From Candidula unifasciata (Eukaryota; Mollusca; Gastropoda; Stylommatophora; Geomitridae): DNA of 64,000 bases. The position numbers were made by a program, and so were the translations under genes. The stretch lies in assembly GCA_905116865.2 (NCBI GenBank), contig CAJHNH020006902.1, forward strand, positions 358,501-422,500, in the 5' to 3' direction. Shown piece after piece: positions 1 through 10,149 of the stretch; positions within the stretch are counted from its first letter, which is position 1; each line of letters opens with the position of its first letter. Below the pieces are notes generated by a model that was given only the letters and a program-made list of their open reading frames with translations, had not been told where the DNA came from and did no database searches.

Positions 1-186
1 CATGGTGCATCGGCCTACCAGGCAGCGGAGGTTGCACAGGCGGAGGGGTGTAGGCAGACTGAAAAGAATCTTGCTTCTAATTCCCACACTTGCTGAGGCT
101 TCCATCTGTTGTCCACGCTGCTCAAGAGCTTTCCTGGCTCGTATTGAACTGGTCGGCCACCTTTGTGCTCATGATCATTTATCATT
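1..186 (+). mobile_element. C-terminal end of a LINE polyprotein (C2H2 finger), entering from the left edge
   Basis: The frame opens at the window edge and ends soon after a C2H2 finger (CPRCSRAF, then RIELVGH and CAH). A basic stretch followed by one finger of the form CxxCxRxF..RIxLxxHxxxH just before the stop is the usual C-terminus of a group of non-LTR retrotransposons common in molluscs and flatworms. Both Cys and both His are present. Only the 3' end of the element is in the window. A related, more decayed end lies at 54830-55140. Confidence 0.6.
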
Positions 187-794
187 ACTACTTTGAATGA
201 AAGTGGTCTTCATCCCTCCTGATGGATGAACAACATTTTTATGAGTTTCTTAGGATAATATCATGGTAGTTTCCTGTTGTGTTCCACATCCACATTGTTT
301 TAGACAATGCTAGTTAGTTGGTTAGTTAGTTGGGTTATCATCATTGCACTTCAGACATGTCCATAGGTGCTCAGATCCTCCCCTCAGTATGAACCCCAAC
401 GTCCGATGGCTAATCGTACCAGTTCTATGTTGATTAACAAGTCTTCTTGTGTGTCTGGTGTGCGCCTCTTTTTTTGCTATGCTGATCTTAATTCCCAAGT
501 CTGTGATGGGGACGTGGATTCACTGCCCCCAAAGTCCTCTATCCTTCCAATTTCTCTGAGGGCATTAATAATATCAGCATGATCCATAGGCTGACCGTCG
601 GTAGTGACAGCGGACAATGTCTTCAACCCAATGAGGGTTGGCTATATGGCACCTGCTGCCGTCTTTGGAAATATCACCTGGTAAGACCCCAGCCCCTTCC
701 GTTGTGAGACTATCGTACAAATTTCTGAATCCTGGAAACTGATTTTTATAAAATAAACTGTGCTATGAAAATTGAACCCTGTTAATTAACTCTT
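187..794. other. Intergenic or intronic stretch, nothing recognised
   Basis: AT-rich sequence with a short GTTAG repeat near 311-333. No splice-bounded coding segment or known repeat was recognised. It may be intron of the STK40-like gene, whose only visible exon is at 1894. Confidence 0.4.
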
Positions 795-1355
795 TTGGAA
801 CTTGTCACAAACTTGCCTGCACAGCGAGACTTCCTTCCCCTGTCCCATTCATGCCGCGGCTGTGTTGCACGATCTGTCCTATGTTGTAGGGGTGTTATGA
901 GATGGCTTCACTCAGGCATTCACTTGCCATATATAATATTTGTGGGAGGTTGTGTTGTCATGAATCTCTTTAAGGCGCCTGTGTACAAGTAAAAAGTACT
1001 GCAGGGGGAAGCACAGAAGGCGCGACTGTTCATGAGTATCAAAACTGGGTTGTTTTTGTATTTCTGGGTTCATCGTTGGTCGAAAAAGAGGCCACTGAAA
1101 AGGAACGTAGAAATACTAAAAACATCCTAGTTTTGATGCTTACGGACTGTCGGTCAAGTAGCACCATGTGGAAATAATCTTTCAAGTGAGCGCTGACAAC
1201 ATGGGAAAAGAGAGAACAGCTTAAACTGTTGAAAATAAGCAATATGTGACACTCCCTACAACATAGGACAGGCCATGGGGCCGGCTGCGGCCTGAATGGG
1301 AGGGAAAGGAACTCACGCCATGCAGGCAAGTTCGTGTTAAGTACCACTCTTTCAG
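795..1355. repeat. Inverted-repeat element with ~105-bp arms (family G)
   Basis: The segment at about 800-905 recurs in reverse complement at about 1245-1350; both contain the cores CTATGTTGTAGGG and AACTTGCCTGCA in opposite orientations. The arms flank about 340 bp that includes the hairpin element at 1038-1137. A partial copy in opposite orientation occurs at 20055-20270. No transposase was seen, so this is a foldback or MITE-like non-autonomous element by structure only. Confidence 0.5.
1038..1137. mobile_element. 100-bp hairpin MITE inside family G
   Basis: Imperfect terminal inverted repeats of about 34 bp start with ATCAAAACT and end with AGTTTTGAT; both arms carry a TGTTTTT core. A clear target-site duplication is not visible. 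The same arm occurs at about 20065-20100 next to other family G sequence, so the hairpin may be a structural part of G rather than a later insertion. Confidence 0.45.
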
Positions 1356-1435
1356 TCCCAAGGAATACATTCATAGGTTCTTAACCTTGCCTGGAAGCCA
1401 AAAAAACACACACGATAAGCCAGCTTTACATCTTT

Positions 1436-1590
1436 CTTCACTATCCCTTAGGCCTCTGGTGTGGCCAATTGTGGCCATAACGACTGAAAGGGGTTTCTGG
1501 AATCTCTCCACTGTGAACCTCATCCGCATGGTGGTACTTTGTGTCACTGGGTGTTTATCGCTTGTGTGATGTCCTGGTGGGGTACATCAA
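1436..1590 (+). mobile_element. Element F copy (same family as the exon 5 insertion)
   Basis: Shares a long stretch with 30440-30600, including CTCATCCGCATGGTGG and TTTATCGCTTGTGTGATG. It ends in a different flank (ACATCAAGCAAG instead of the CATT repeats). 5'-truncated relative to the 30384 copy. Shared 3' ends with variable tails suggest a SINE or the 3' UTR of a LINE. Confidence 0.55.
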
Positions 1591-1664
1591 GCAAGCAGTT
1601 CTTGTGTGGGTTCCGGGGCTCCAATTTGAGGAGGAGGGGGGTAGACCCACTGCCCCTCTAGCAG

Positions 1665-1815
1665 TACTACAGGGCTCTGTAGAGGAGAGGAGAAAAAGAG
1701 GTAGACCAAAAAAGACCTGACTACAAAATGTGGCTGAAAAGGCAGACCTCAAACATACAAGAATCAAGAGCATTGCATCTGGCCCACAGAGATGGAGGGG
1801 CCTGATAAGTCACCG
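1665..1815 (+). mobile_element. LINE 3' end, family E, decayed
   Basis: Contains AGAGGTAGACCAAAA, encoding an RGRPK-type motif as in the C-terminal regions of RTE-like LINEs (RGRPRxxWxDNIRxTL). Related copies lie at 7640, 9578, 31130 and (reverse) 48075. No intact reading frame. Confidence 0.45.
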
Positions 1816-1893
1816 AAAAGTGTTGACTTAGTGACATTCACTGTTATGATGAGGATGTTGAACAATTTAAAAAACACATTTGATTTCTTGCAG

Positions 1894-2013
1894 TGATGGT
1901 CGGGTCAGTGAAGACACTAAACAGTTGATTCATCAGCTGCTGATTTTGGATGCACAGACTCGGATGACAGCAGGTCAGGTGGTGGATGCTTTGGAGTCTA
2001 TCATTGGGAAATG
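1894..2013 (+). CDS. STK40-like kinase, exon for the end of the kinase domain
   Basis: Acceptor TTCTTGCAG at 1885-1893 and donor GTAATT at 2014 bound a 120-nt exon that is open in one frame. It begins with the last base of a split codon, encodes 39 residues, and ends mid-codon before a Trp. The peptide runs DGRVSEDTKQLIHQLL, then ILDAQTRMTAG, then DALESIIGKW. This is kinase subdomain XI (L..LL.LD...R.TA..V..AL), and the ending fits STK40 (LDPQQRLAAADVLEAL, then SAIIASW) better than generic kinases. STK40 is a kinase-like protein that acts as an adaptor for the COP1 ubiquitin ligase in mammals. No other exon of this gene was found in the window. It could be another kinase of the tribbles/STK40 group. 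The exon's 3' boundary is locally triplicated (see 1988-2300). Confidence 0.7.
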
Positions 2014-2300
2014 GTAATTGTAGTAACTTTTGGAGTTGTTCTCACGATAATGTCTCTCTTTTAGAACATACATTTCCTTTTTTTTTTAAAGTTCTTGACT
2101 GTTTCTTGCTTTGGAATGTATCATTAGGAAATGATAATTGTAAATACCTTTTGGAGTTAATCTTATGATAATGTCTGTGTCTTTTAGAATCATTCTTTTG
2201 AGTTTTTTAGAATCACTTAGGAAAATGATAATTGTAATACCTCTTGGAGCTAATTTTATGATAATGTCTGTGTCTTTTAGAATCATTCTTTTACTTTTAG
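1988..2300 (+). repeat. Local triplication of the kinase exon 3' end and splice-donor region
   Basis: About 100-bp units start near 1988, 2108 and 2205. Each has a version of TCATTGGGAAATGGTAATTG, followed by TTTTGGAG and ATAATGTCT. Only the first keeps the donor GT; units 2 and 3 read AAATGATAATT, so the duplicated donors are dead. Confidence 0.7.
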
Positions 2301-3890
2301 AATCATTTAGAGAAGAATTAAAGAGTATAAAGAAGAAATGAACACACATTGTTAACTTTCTGGCTCAGAGGGAGCCCTTTTTTTTTGGCATCTACAGGTT
2401 TTTGATAACAACATCTGTCACCAGTGACCATTACTCCTGTATAGATCTGGTACTGGTTGTAACTGCATAGTGTGCGAATGTGGTGGCCATTATTATATTT
2501 ACTTTAAACAAAAAATTGAGGTGTTTTTTATTGTAATGGTTTTCTTGTAACATCAGTTTGGGTGCATCATGCAAAACCCCTGTTTTCATGGTTACAGAGA
2601 AGGAAAATGGTTCAACTGCTCTCTGTTTGTATGTGGTGATAACTTTGCCTTACTGTTAAAAATAAAAAACACCACCTTTGCACAAACGAAGTGACTAAAA
2701 AAAAAAACGATCAGTCTTTGTAAATGTAAAGTCGGGAATTGTGACCCAGCATCATTGCACATGGTTATAAACCATAAGTGCTTTGCCACCAGTATGGACA
2801 GCAGATAAGAAACTGTCTGCCTGTGTCGCTGTCTGCACGCAACTCCATAACTACAACGTTCCTCCATTTACCCTCTGGTACCCATTATCTAGAGGCTAGG
2901 TGAACCCCGGGAACCGCTCGGTTTCGAACATCGGCCGTGGGTTGCAGCGAGTTGCAGCTGGATTTTAAAGCGAGTCTCCTATCAACTGCACCAGTGCTGC
3001 CCCCAGTGATAGTACTTTATGTGTGATTTTATGAGCATGATGTTAAAGTGACCATCATGCTGGCCTGACTATTAGGTGGCTGTAGGTTTTAACTACCATG
3101 AGACTGCACATTTCTCCTGCTGCTTCTTCTGGTTTCTTAGGCTAGATTTTCGACTAATTATAGGAATGTTTTTCCGTTAAATTTTTTTTTTAAAGAAATA
3201 GGTCAATTTTTAATTTTTTTTTTTTTTTTACAGGGCGAAAGGTTTCAAAATGGTTGTTAAAACTTATTCTTTCCATTTTGCTTGACCATAGAGTGTTAAC
3301 ACTTGCATCGTAATTACTAAAGTATGGGGTGAGCAACACAACACGTGGGAAACCAAAGGATAAAGTTACTGATGTCCAAGCAAAGTAATTATATTGGTCA
3401 ACTAAAAAAAAAATAAACAGAACAGTAGGTTAAGTTGTCTTAGTACAATGTTGCTGGAGTTAAGTTGTGTATCAAAATGCTTCTCTGTCACTTCTGTGTC
3501 ATCAGGTGACTTCTGAGGATATATCTGCTGCTTCTTTTGTGTGTTATATGGTTGCTTGGTTGGGATTTCTTTCTTGAGCAGTAAAAACCGATCTACTGAC
3601 GTTTTGAGGCTGAGGATTTAGGTCTGCATAGCTAGAACACTTGCCATAAACTAAGGATTCTAACCCGTCTCTGACAGAGAGCCCATTTGGCAACACCTCG
3701 GATACAGAAGATTAAAGCAGCAAGTTTTCATGCAGAATTTGATGATGCTAGTTAGTTAGCCGAGATGAAACAGACCTGTATGGAAATAAGGAGAGAACAA
3801 TGTGTTTGTGCAGTTATCTGATTACAGTATCCATGCAGTTAGGTTGTGTATGTGAATGCTTCTCTAACCCTCATGGATAATCACTTGTTT
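2301..3890. other. Intron-like stretch without recognised genes
   Basis: AT-rich sequence with homopolymer A/T runs. About 2880-3005 has a tRNA-like flavour (GGTTTCGAAC and a CACCAGTGCTG end) and could be an old SINE, but no second copy was seen. No coding exon recognised. Confidence 0.35.
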
Positions 3891-4177
3891 GTTAATAGTG
3901 GCTGTAAATTCCAGTAGAAAGTCCTAGCTGCTTGTGCATTTCTAGACTTTGGCTTTGTCCCAGGACCTGAGTTTGGTGTGTGCACCTGTTTGACAGATGT
4001 AGCATATTTGATTGTTGGTTCCTCGCCTTCACACAGATGCCCTCTGATTTTGAAAGAAAAAGCGCTAATTAGTTGCCTTTTGTGTCGTATATGACATGCT
4101 GTTGGGGGACAGTACGTCTGTTCCCACGCCCCCATTCCCCCCACAAACCTTTCCCCCTGTGGAATCCTTGAACCCAC
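3890..4177 (-). mobile_element. SINE-A, degenerate
   Basis: Reverse-complement SINE-A. Landmarks in order are GTAAATTCCAGTAGAAAGT, CCTGAGTTTGG, GACAGATG, TTGGTTCCTCGCC, CAGATGCCCTCTGA and GAACCCACTCAGGGAAG. The GAA tail is lost. Confidence 0.6.
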
Positions 4178-4186
4178 TCAGGGAAG

Positions 4187-4465
4187 ATGTTTACTTTTGA
4201 AAACCTGATCTTAATTGATGGTTTTCTTTTATGTTATCTAATCTCTATATACAAGGTCCTACATTTAAGTAATGAGACTGATTTTATTACGGCCAAGACA
4301 AATGGGCCAAATGAGATGCAAAGCATGGAATACAAAGAGGCAACCTTCATCTATGATCTGGCAACTTTTCATTGCCGCCTGATAAGCAGACGACAAACAA
4401 GTGGCCATTTTATTGACCTAGTTAGATGTGCATTGTCACGAAATCAGCATGGAGCAAAAAGCTGA
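4187..4465 (+). other. Unassigned open frame of 92 codons
   Basis: The frame is open from an ATG at 4187 to a stop near 4465. No domain recognised, no splice-site support, and repeats on both sides. Probably chance or the remnant of an unrecognised repeat. Confidence 0.15.
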
Positions 4466-4469
4466 GTCT

Positions 4470-4612
4470 GATCTTACTATCCAGAGACTAGAGGGTAATT
4501 ACTAGAAGCCCTTGTGAAAATTCTCATCCTTCATTAGGGCCTGAACCTGGGACTTCCAGCACTTGAGACGGACGCCATACCTCGAGACCACTCAACCTCC
4601 GCGGTTCTGTAT
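4470..4612 (-). mobile_element. tRNA-derived SINE (family I)
   Basis: On the minus strand it reads like a tRNA 5' half (GGTTGAGTGGTCTCGAGG), with a B-box-like CCCAGGTTCAGGCCC about 40 nt later, and then a body shared with 22740-22895 (TTACTAGAAG, CCAGAGAC). Two copies in the window support a dispersed family. Confidence 0.55.
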
Positions 4613-4916
4613 GCACCTGTGCAGTGTTAAGAAGAGTCAAATATAATTATATTTACTAAACATTATCATGGGGGGAAGATTTCTTGAAAAGCTGTGATAA
4701 CATTATAAATCTCCTTTAGCATATAGTAGTTGCATAGCAACACGGTCATGTGATGAGGCACCATATAAATGTGTTTTGGTGTGGAAGGGGGGGAGGGGGC
4801 AAAGAAATGTGGTCATTGAGTTCTTGTTTACTGATTATTCCCCTCCATATATTTCTAAAAAATGTTTCTAAATGTATATAAATACAGTTGTTAAGCATTT
4901 ATCGGTGACCTGTATC

Positions 4917-5172
4917 TTCTTCTTGGCACTCATCAGTTCTTAATTCCGGTGGAGAGTTCTGGGTTCTCATCCACCTCCAGACTTAGTCCTGTTCCAGTTT
5001 CTGAGTTGTCTGCACATCCATTTGACAGATCTGGTGTTTTTATTTGCAAACTCTTGGTTTCTTGCCTTTTAGGCAGAAATGATACACTTCGAAGGATGCA
5101 CCCCCCCCCCCCCCCTCCTCCAGTAGTCAACTCATACGACATGCTTAACTCCCAAGGAACGCACCATACGTT
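4917..5172 (-). mobile_element. SINE-A copy with internal poly(C) run
   Basis: Reverse-complement SINE-A starting at the CTTCTTCTT tail. It contains TTCTCATCCACCTCCAGA, GACAGATCTGG and TCAACTCATACGACATGC. The place where other copies read 'GAAGGAAGCTCCC' holds a run of 14 C (5101-5114). Confidence 0.7.
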
Positions 5173-5447
5173 CATAGGTTACTACCTAGAGGCCCAATAA
5201 ACGCCAGATGCGCCGATTTTAGATCTCTCTTGACTACCCCTTGGGCATCTGATGCTAAACCCCCTGGGACTTAGAGAGTTAATGGGGAGGCAGAGGGACT
5301 GTTCTTGTTTGCCCCACGATGGGCCCCCTGGAACTACACAGGGAAGTGACCTGTAGAAAATGGTTTTTCCTTTTTAGTTTTCTGTTTTCACAAGATTTCT
5401 GAGATGAAAGGGTTAATCTTAAGACCTTATATGACACTTAACAGCAT
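5173..5447. other. Short spacer between two opposed SINE-A copies
   Basis: 5275-5340 repeats SINE-A start-like words (GGGGAGGCAG, GCCCCACGATGGGCCCC), so part of it is probably the end of the neighbouring SINE. No gene seen. Confidence 0.3.
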
Positions 5448-5753
5448 CCCTGTATGGGTTCCGGGGCCCCATTGTGGGGAAAACAAGAATGGACCCACTG
5501 CTTTCCCACCAAGCATGTTGTTGGAGTTGACTAATTGCAGGCTTCCTTTGAAGTCGGAGTGCATCTGCCTGAGAGGCATGGGACCAGCAGTCTGCATTCA
5601 AGTAAGTCAGATCTGTCAAACAGATGTGCACACAATATTCAGGTTCTGGAACGAGGCTAACGTCCAGAGATGGATGCAGAACCAGAACTTTCTGCCAGTT
5701 TTTACAGCCAGTGAACGCGAAGAAGAAGAAGAAGAAGAAGAAGAAGAAGAAGA
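5448..5753 (+). mobile_element. SINE-A, near full length with (GAA)n tail
   Basis: Begins CCCTGTATGGGTTCCGGGGC and ends in an uninterrupted GAA tract. It shares GTCGGAGTGCATCTGCCTGA and CAGATCTGTCAAACAGATG with the other copies. A chance frame of 120 codons runs through it and is not a gene. About 290 bp appears to be the unit length of this family. Confidence 0.8.
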
Positions 5754-6379
5754 CTTAACAACATAGCCTATTTATCTGTTTATCTCCCAACTCGTTCATT
5801 ACCAAGAATCTCATCATGAATGTGTTAGATTCTGCTTATGTTGTATATTATTCTTAACCCCTCATGTCACATCCAGTTTTTAACTAACCCCTTCTGTCAT
5901 AGAACTGTTATTTCAAGTCATTCTAACCAAAGCATTTATTACTTAAAGTAAAAACGGTATCGGAGAGAATGGGCTAAATTTAATTATATCTGTGCCTGGT
6001 GGTGAAAGAGTTACTGTACTGTTTTATTTTGTGTTATAGTCCATTCCTGTATGTTGCTAGTTGTTGGTTATGTAAATATACTTCTGTCTGTTGTGTCAAT
6101 TATCTTTTTTCTCTGTCCTCATCTGTCTTTCATCTCCAACCAGTTTTTCCCTTATCCATGTCCAAAGAATATTCATTGTCTGGAGTCCTAATGAATCAGT
6201 GCTGCACCATATAAGATTCTCAATGTTTCTTAGCCTCTCTCGCTCAAGCCTCCTCATCATCACATGTACCCTGTTCTGCCTAGTAATCCAGTGAAGGTTT
6301 GGTGTTTCAACCTCTATCTGTAAATTGGATCAGACAAAAGACAAGATAATGGTGAAATATGTGCAGCTGCTGAGTTAAG
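5754..6379. other. No gene recognised
   Basis: AT-rich, T-rich on the + strand. Weak resemblance to LINE 3' sequence near 6190-6290 (GTCTGGAGTCCTAATGAATC). No supported feature. Confidence 0.3.
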
Positions 6380-6620
6380 TTCATGGTGCGACACTGTGAG
6401 CTGTGGATTCCATGGAGAATGCTGATTGTCTGTGACCCTTATGTTGTCGACTGCATATTCAGAAAATTACCTGGCTAGTTGCCACAGAATTGGTGGTGTG
6501 CCTTATGCAGTCATGCATGTGCAACTTCTGGTTTGTCACGACTTCTGCCTCTGTTAACTATGAATTGCAATGCTAGTGACAGGCTGTTGGTGTTTCACCT
6601 TGGGCGGCTGCCTTGAGCAT
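6380..6620 (+). repeat. Repeat D, partial copy
   Basis: Matches 52310-52560: CGACACTGTGAGCTGTGG, then TTCAGAAAATT, then TGAATTGCAATGCTAG and CTGTTGGTGTT. Further D pieces are at 17452, 22480, 24275, 29565, 32215 and 52160. Confidence 0.65.
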
Positions 6621-6815
6621 TTGGTGTATGTGTGAGCTGTTGGGTTTTGCAGGGACTGCTGTCCTTTTCAATTTTCATATGGGTCAGAGATGGACATTCT
6701 GTGTAGTTTTTCACTGTTTTAGAAATGGAGCATTTATGAAGTGATGAAACTGGAACCCCGATTGACAGCCTGCTTTGTCTGTTTCTACTAAAAATTATAG
6801 TTATTTTCTTTGTCT

Positions 6816-7087
6816 TCTTCTTCTTCTTCGGGTTCACCAGCTGTAAACTTTGGCAGAAAGTTCTGGTTGTTCATCCACTTCTGACTGCAGTCCTGTTCCA
6901 GAACCTGATTGTTGCGTTTTACAGATCTGACTCATTTGTATGCAGACTGTTGGTTCCTTGCATCTCAGGCAGATGCACTCCGACTTTGAAGGAAGCTCCC
7001 AGTTAGTCGACTCCTACGACATGCTTTTGGGTAGGCAATGGGTCTATTCTTGTTTTCCCTATAACGGCTTTTGAACCCACACAGAGA
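6816..7087 (-). mobile_element. SINE-A copy
   Basis: Reverse orientation. (CTT)n tail, then TTCACCAGCTGTAAACTTTG, GCAGATGCACTCCGACTTTG, GTCGACTCCTACGACATGC and GAACCCACACAGAGAAG. Nearly full length. Confidence 0.8.
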
Positions 7088-7321
7088 AGTTATATCTTTG
7101 TGATTTGGTTTATTTCGTCCATATTGTTCTTAGCATTCTTCTTTGTTATTAATTTCTTACTAATTTTTTTAAATATTCAATGTGTCAGTTATATATTTGT
7201 TTATCAAAAGAAATCTAAGAACTGTTTTTGGAGGGCCACCTTTATGCCGCCACTAGTGTCAAACCGGGACCCTTACTACAACTGATAAATGTAAAATCAT
7301 AACAACAGAGATGAATTGCAT

Positions 7322-7475
7322 GAGAGATGAGGGACCTGCAGTCTGCATACAAATAAACAAGATCTGTAAAATGGGTGTGCACACAGAAATGAAGTGGAAC
7401 AAGACCAAAGTACAGAAGTGGACGAACCAGAACTTTTCACTGGAGGTTTATAGCTAGTGAACATGAAGAAAGCAA
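7322..7475 (+). mobile_element. SINE-A, 5'-truncated
   Basis: Starts at GGGACCTGCAGTCTGCATAC and runs through AGATCTGTAAAATGGG and CAGAAGTGGACGAACCAGAA to a degenerate tail. The first half is missing. Confidence 0.65.
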
Positions 7476-7639
7476 AAACCAGCCTTGTGCCATATCTACA
7501 AGTACTTCAGTGCACTTGGTCGTGTTCATTGCTGTGTTTGTTCAACAAGCATAATATCAAAACAGTGTTACACACAGCATTTATGCTCTGTGTTGTTTAC
7601 CTCACACACACAAAAAAGATGTTGGAAAAAACTTGTAGG

Positions 7640-8055
7640 GGGTGACCAGACAAGAGATAGTAAGAAATAAGGTCATAGGAAACAGCAAAAGTTTGGATAT
7701 GTCAATACTCAGTGATATACTGGGAAAAGAGGAGAGGGCCATATAGAACGAGGTAGACCAAAAATGAGATGGACAGTTAACATCAGGAAACTCTGCAACA
7801 GTGCTAGATGACACCATACAATATAAGATGTACATCAGAAGAGGAGAGAGACATAGAACTCAGGGTAGACCAAAAGCGAAGTGGACCGCTGACATAAGTG
7901 ACGCCATACAGTAAATGAAGAGAGGTGTGGGTCACAGAGGCTAAGGTAGACCAAGAATGAGGTGGAAAAATAACATCAGGAAAACTCTTTAAGAGAGTTT
8001 GTGCTTGAGGCAGCCAGAAGGGTGAGAGCTAGAGCCTCATACCTCCCTCGGTACC
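7640..8055 (+). mobile_element. LINE 3' end, family E, internally triplicated
   Basis: The GAGGTAGACCAAAA motif recurs three times at roughly 100-bp spacing (about 7750, 7860 and 7950), each followed by AxGxGGA and AACATCAGGAAA-like words. The last unit continues into GAGGCAGCCAGAAGGGTGAG and TACCTCCC, as in the other family E ends. Confidence 0.55.
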
Positions 8056-8169
8056 AGAAGCAAGCTAAAATAAACATGAGGAGAGAAAAGATTTCTGCTC
8101 TGTACTTAGTTTAGACTTTATCTGTCATAAATTGGGTTATTTTTATTCAATTAAATCGCATGTAGAAAA

Positions 8170-8540
8170 ATATTTGGCCTAAACATTGACCTTGTCTGTT
8201 TTCAAGTGTTTTCATATTCTTGTACCTTGTTTGAGAATGGAGGTGGAGGCAGTCACTGCTGCCTTCCACTGGCTTGAGAATCAGCTAATCACGCATGTTG
8301 TTTTTGTAACTGACACAGAGGATGCTGAGAAAGGTGGAGACAGGCATTCTCGTTGCAGAGTGGCAAGCATCACTTCAGAGCTCCCATGTAGTTAGCATCC
8401 TTTAGATATTTTCTCCAGGTCATGCTGATGTGTTAAGAAATGAGCAGGCAGACAGTCTGGCCAGTTCTGCACCGCTTGGTGGTGAATTGATGTATGACAA
8501 GCTAGACGTTGAGAGGACTCTTTGGAAGTCTGTCTCTTAG
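8170..8540 (+). mobile_element. RNase H domain remnant of a LINE (family C)
   Basis: The translation gives MEVEAVTAAFHWL, then THVVFVTD, and, after a frameshift, FSPGHADVLRNEQADSLASS followed by a TLWKS segment. These are the Glu helix, the Asp strand (VTDS-like) and the HAxVxxNExAD loop of LINE-encoded RNase H. Frameshifts and a stop (TAG at 8393) mark it as dead. It is the sense-strand parent of the minisatellite that follows directly. Confidence 0.75.
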
Positions 8541-9575
8541 ACAGTTGCATCATTGATTGCCCATTAGACAGTTTCATCGCTTCTTTGCTGTCTCTTAGAC
8601 AGTTGATCATTGTTTCTCTGTCTGCCTCTTAGACAGTTGAGCATCGTTTCTCTGCCTCTTAGACAGTTGAGCATTATTTCTCTGTCTGCCTCTTAGACAG
8701 TTGAGCATCGTTTCTCTGTCTGCCTCTTAGATAGTTGAGCATCGCTTCTCTGATTGCCTCTTAGATAGTTGAGCATCGCTTCTCTGATTGCCTCTTAGAC
8801 AGTTGAGCATCGCTTCTCTGATTGCCCATTAGACATTTGAGCATTGCTTCTCTGTCTGTCTATTATATAGTTGAGCATCGTTTCTCTGCCTCTTAGACAG
8901 TTGAGCATCGTTTCTCTGCCTCTTAGACAGTTGAGCATCGTTTCTGCCTCTTAGACAGTTGAGCATCACTTCTCTGTCTGCCTCTTAGACAGTTGAGCAT
9001 CGTTTCTCTGTCTGCCTCTTAGACAGTTGAGCATCGTTTCTCTGTCTGCCTCTTAGATAGTTAAGCATCGTTTCTGCCTCTTAGATAGTTGAGCATCACT
9101 TCTCTGTCTGCCTCTTAGACAGTTGAGCATCGTTTCTCTGTCTGCCTCTTAGACAGTTGAGCATCATATCTCTGTCTGCCTCTTAGATAGTTAAGCATCG
9201 TATCTCTGTCTGCCTCTTAGATAGTTAAGCATCGTATCTCTGTCTGCCTCTTAGATAGTTGAGCATCACTTCTCTGTCTGCCTCTTAGACAGTTGAGCAT
9301 CGTTTCTCTGTCTGCCTCTTAGATAGTTAAGCATCGTTTCTGCCTCTTAGATAGTTGAGCATCACTTCTCTGTCTGCCTCTTAGACAGTTGAGCATCACT
9401 TCTCTGTCTGCCTCTTAGACAGTTGAGCATCACTTCTCTGTCTGCCTCTTAGATAGTTGAGCATCACTTCTCTGTCTGCCTCTTAGATAGTTGAGCATCG
9501 CTTCTCTGCCTCTTAGACAGTTGAGCATCGCTTCTCTGCCTCTTAGACAGTTGAGCATCGTTTCTCTGTCTGCAC
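8520..9575 (+). repeat. Minisatellite, ~34-bp unit, grown from family C sequence
   Basis: About 30 head-to-tail units containing CTGCCTCTTAGACAGTTGAG and CATCGTTTCTCTGT. Short (25-bp) units lack the second CTGTCTG. The first units are the most divergent and grade into the LINE text GTCTGTCTCTTAGACAGTTG. Every unit carries a pyrimidine tract followed by TTAG, which resembles a 3' splice site. Confidence 0.95.
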
Positions 9576-9577
9576 TA

Positions 9578-9745
9578 AAAGAGAGTAAGGACGTAGATCA
9601 CAAGGTAGACCAAGAACAAGATATAAAGATAATATCAGATAAACTTTACAACAAAAAGATATCTCAGTAATTTAGGTGGTCAGAAGAGCTAGACGCAGAA
9701 GTGTATATCTTCCTTGACACTGGATAGCGAAGAAGAAGAAGAAAA
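9578..9745 (+). mobile_element. LINE 3' end, family E
   Basis: Contains CAAGGTAGACCAAGAACAAG, AATATCAGATAAAC and GTATATCTTCCTTGACACTG, ending in GAAGAAGAAG. Same order as the 31130 copy. Confidence 0.6.
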
Positions 9746-10149
9746 ATGTAGTCACTTCAGCAAGTTCATTTTTATGTGTACTGTTTTGTGTGTGTTCGTT
9801 GTTCTGCCTTTGGTAGGCTAATCGCGGCATCTTCTGTTATGCGTTTACTTGGTGGTGTCAAGCTTACACATACTGTATCTTTTTTTTTCTGGGGATTTCC
9901 TTTTGCGAAGTGGTCAGGCCGTTTGCCCTGAAGGTCCTTGGTTCACGATTGCAATTTTTACGGAGATCATTGGGGATCGTCACCTGAGTTACAGAGTTCG
10001 TGCTTTGCGGAACGCTGTCGACAGGCGGCTAGTCGTCCATGGAGAGAGACGGGGCCATATGAGATTAAAAACCCTATCATTGAAGTCGATTCTCTAGACT
10101 TTAACTTTATCTTCTGTCTACCCTATCTTTTTTTTTTAATTCTTGTGGT
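9746..10149. other. Unassigned; possible tRNA-like SINE head at 9905-10090
   Basis: GC-richer patch with AGTGGTCAGGCCGTTTGCCC and CTTGGTTCACGATTGC, reminiscent of A and B boxes, followed by a T tract. Only one copy seen in the window. No coding exon. Confidence 0.3.

Noticed and set aside
5404..5766. 120-codon frame ending in a Glu-rich tail
   Set aside because: It is a SINE-A copy; the Glu run is the (GAA)n tail.
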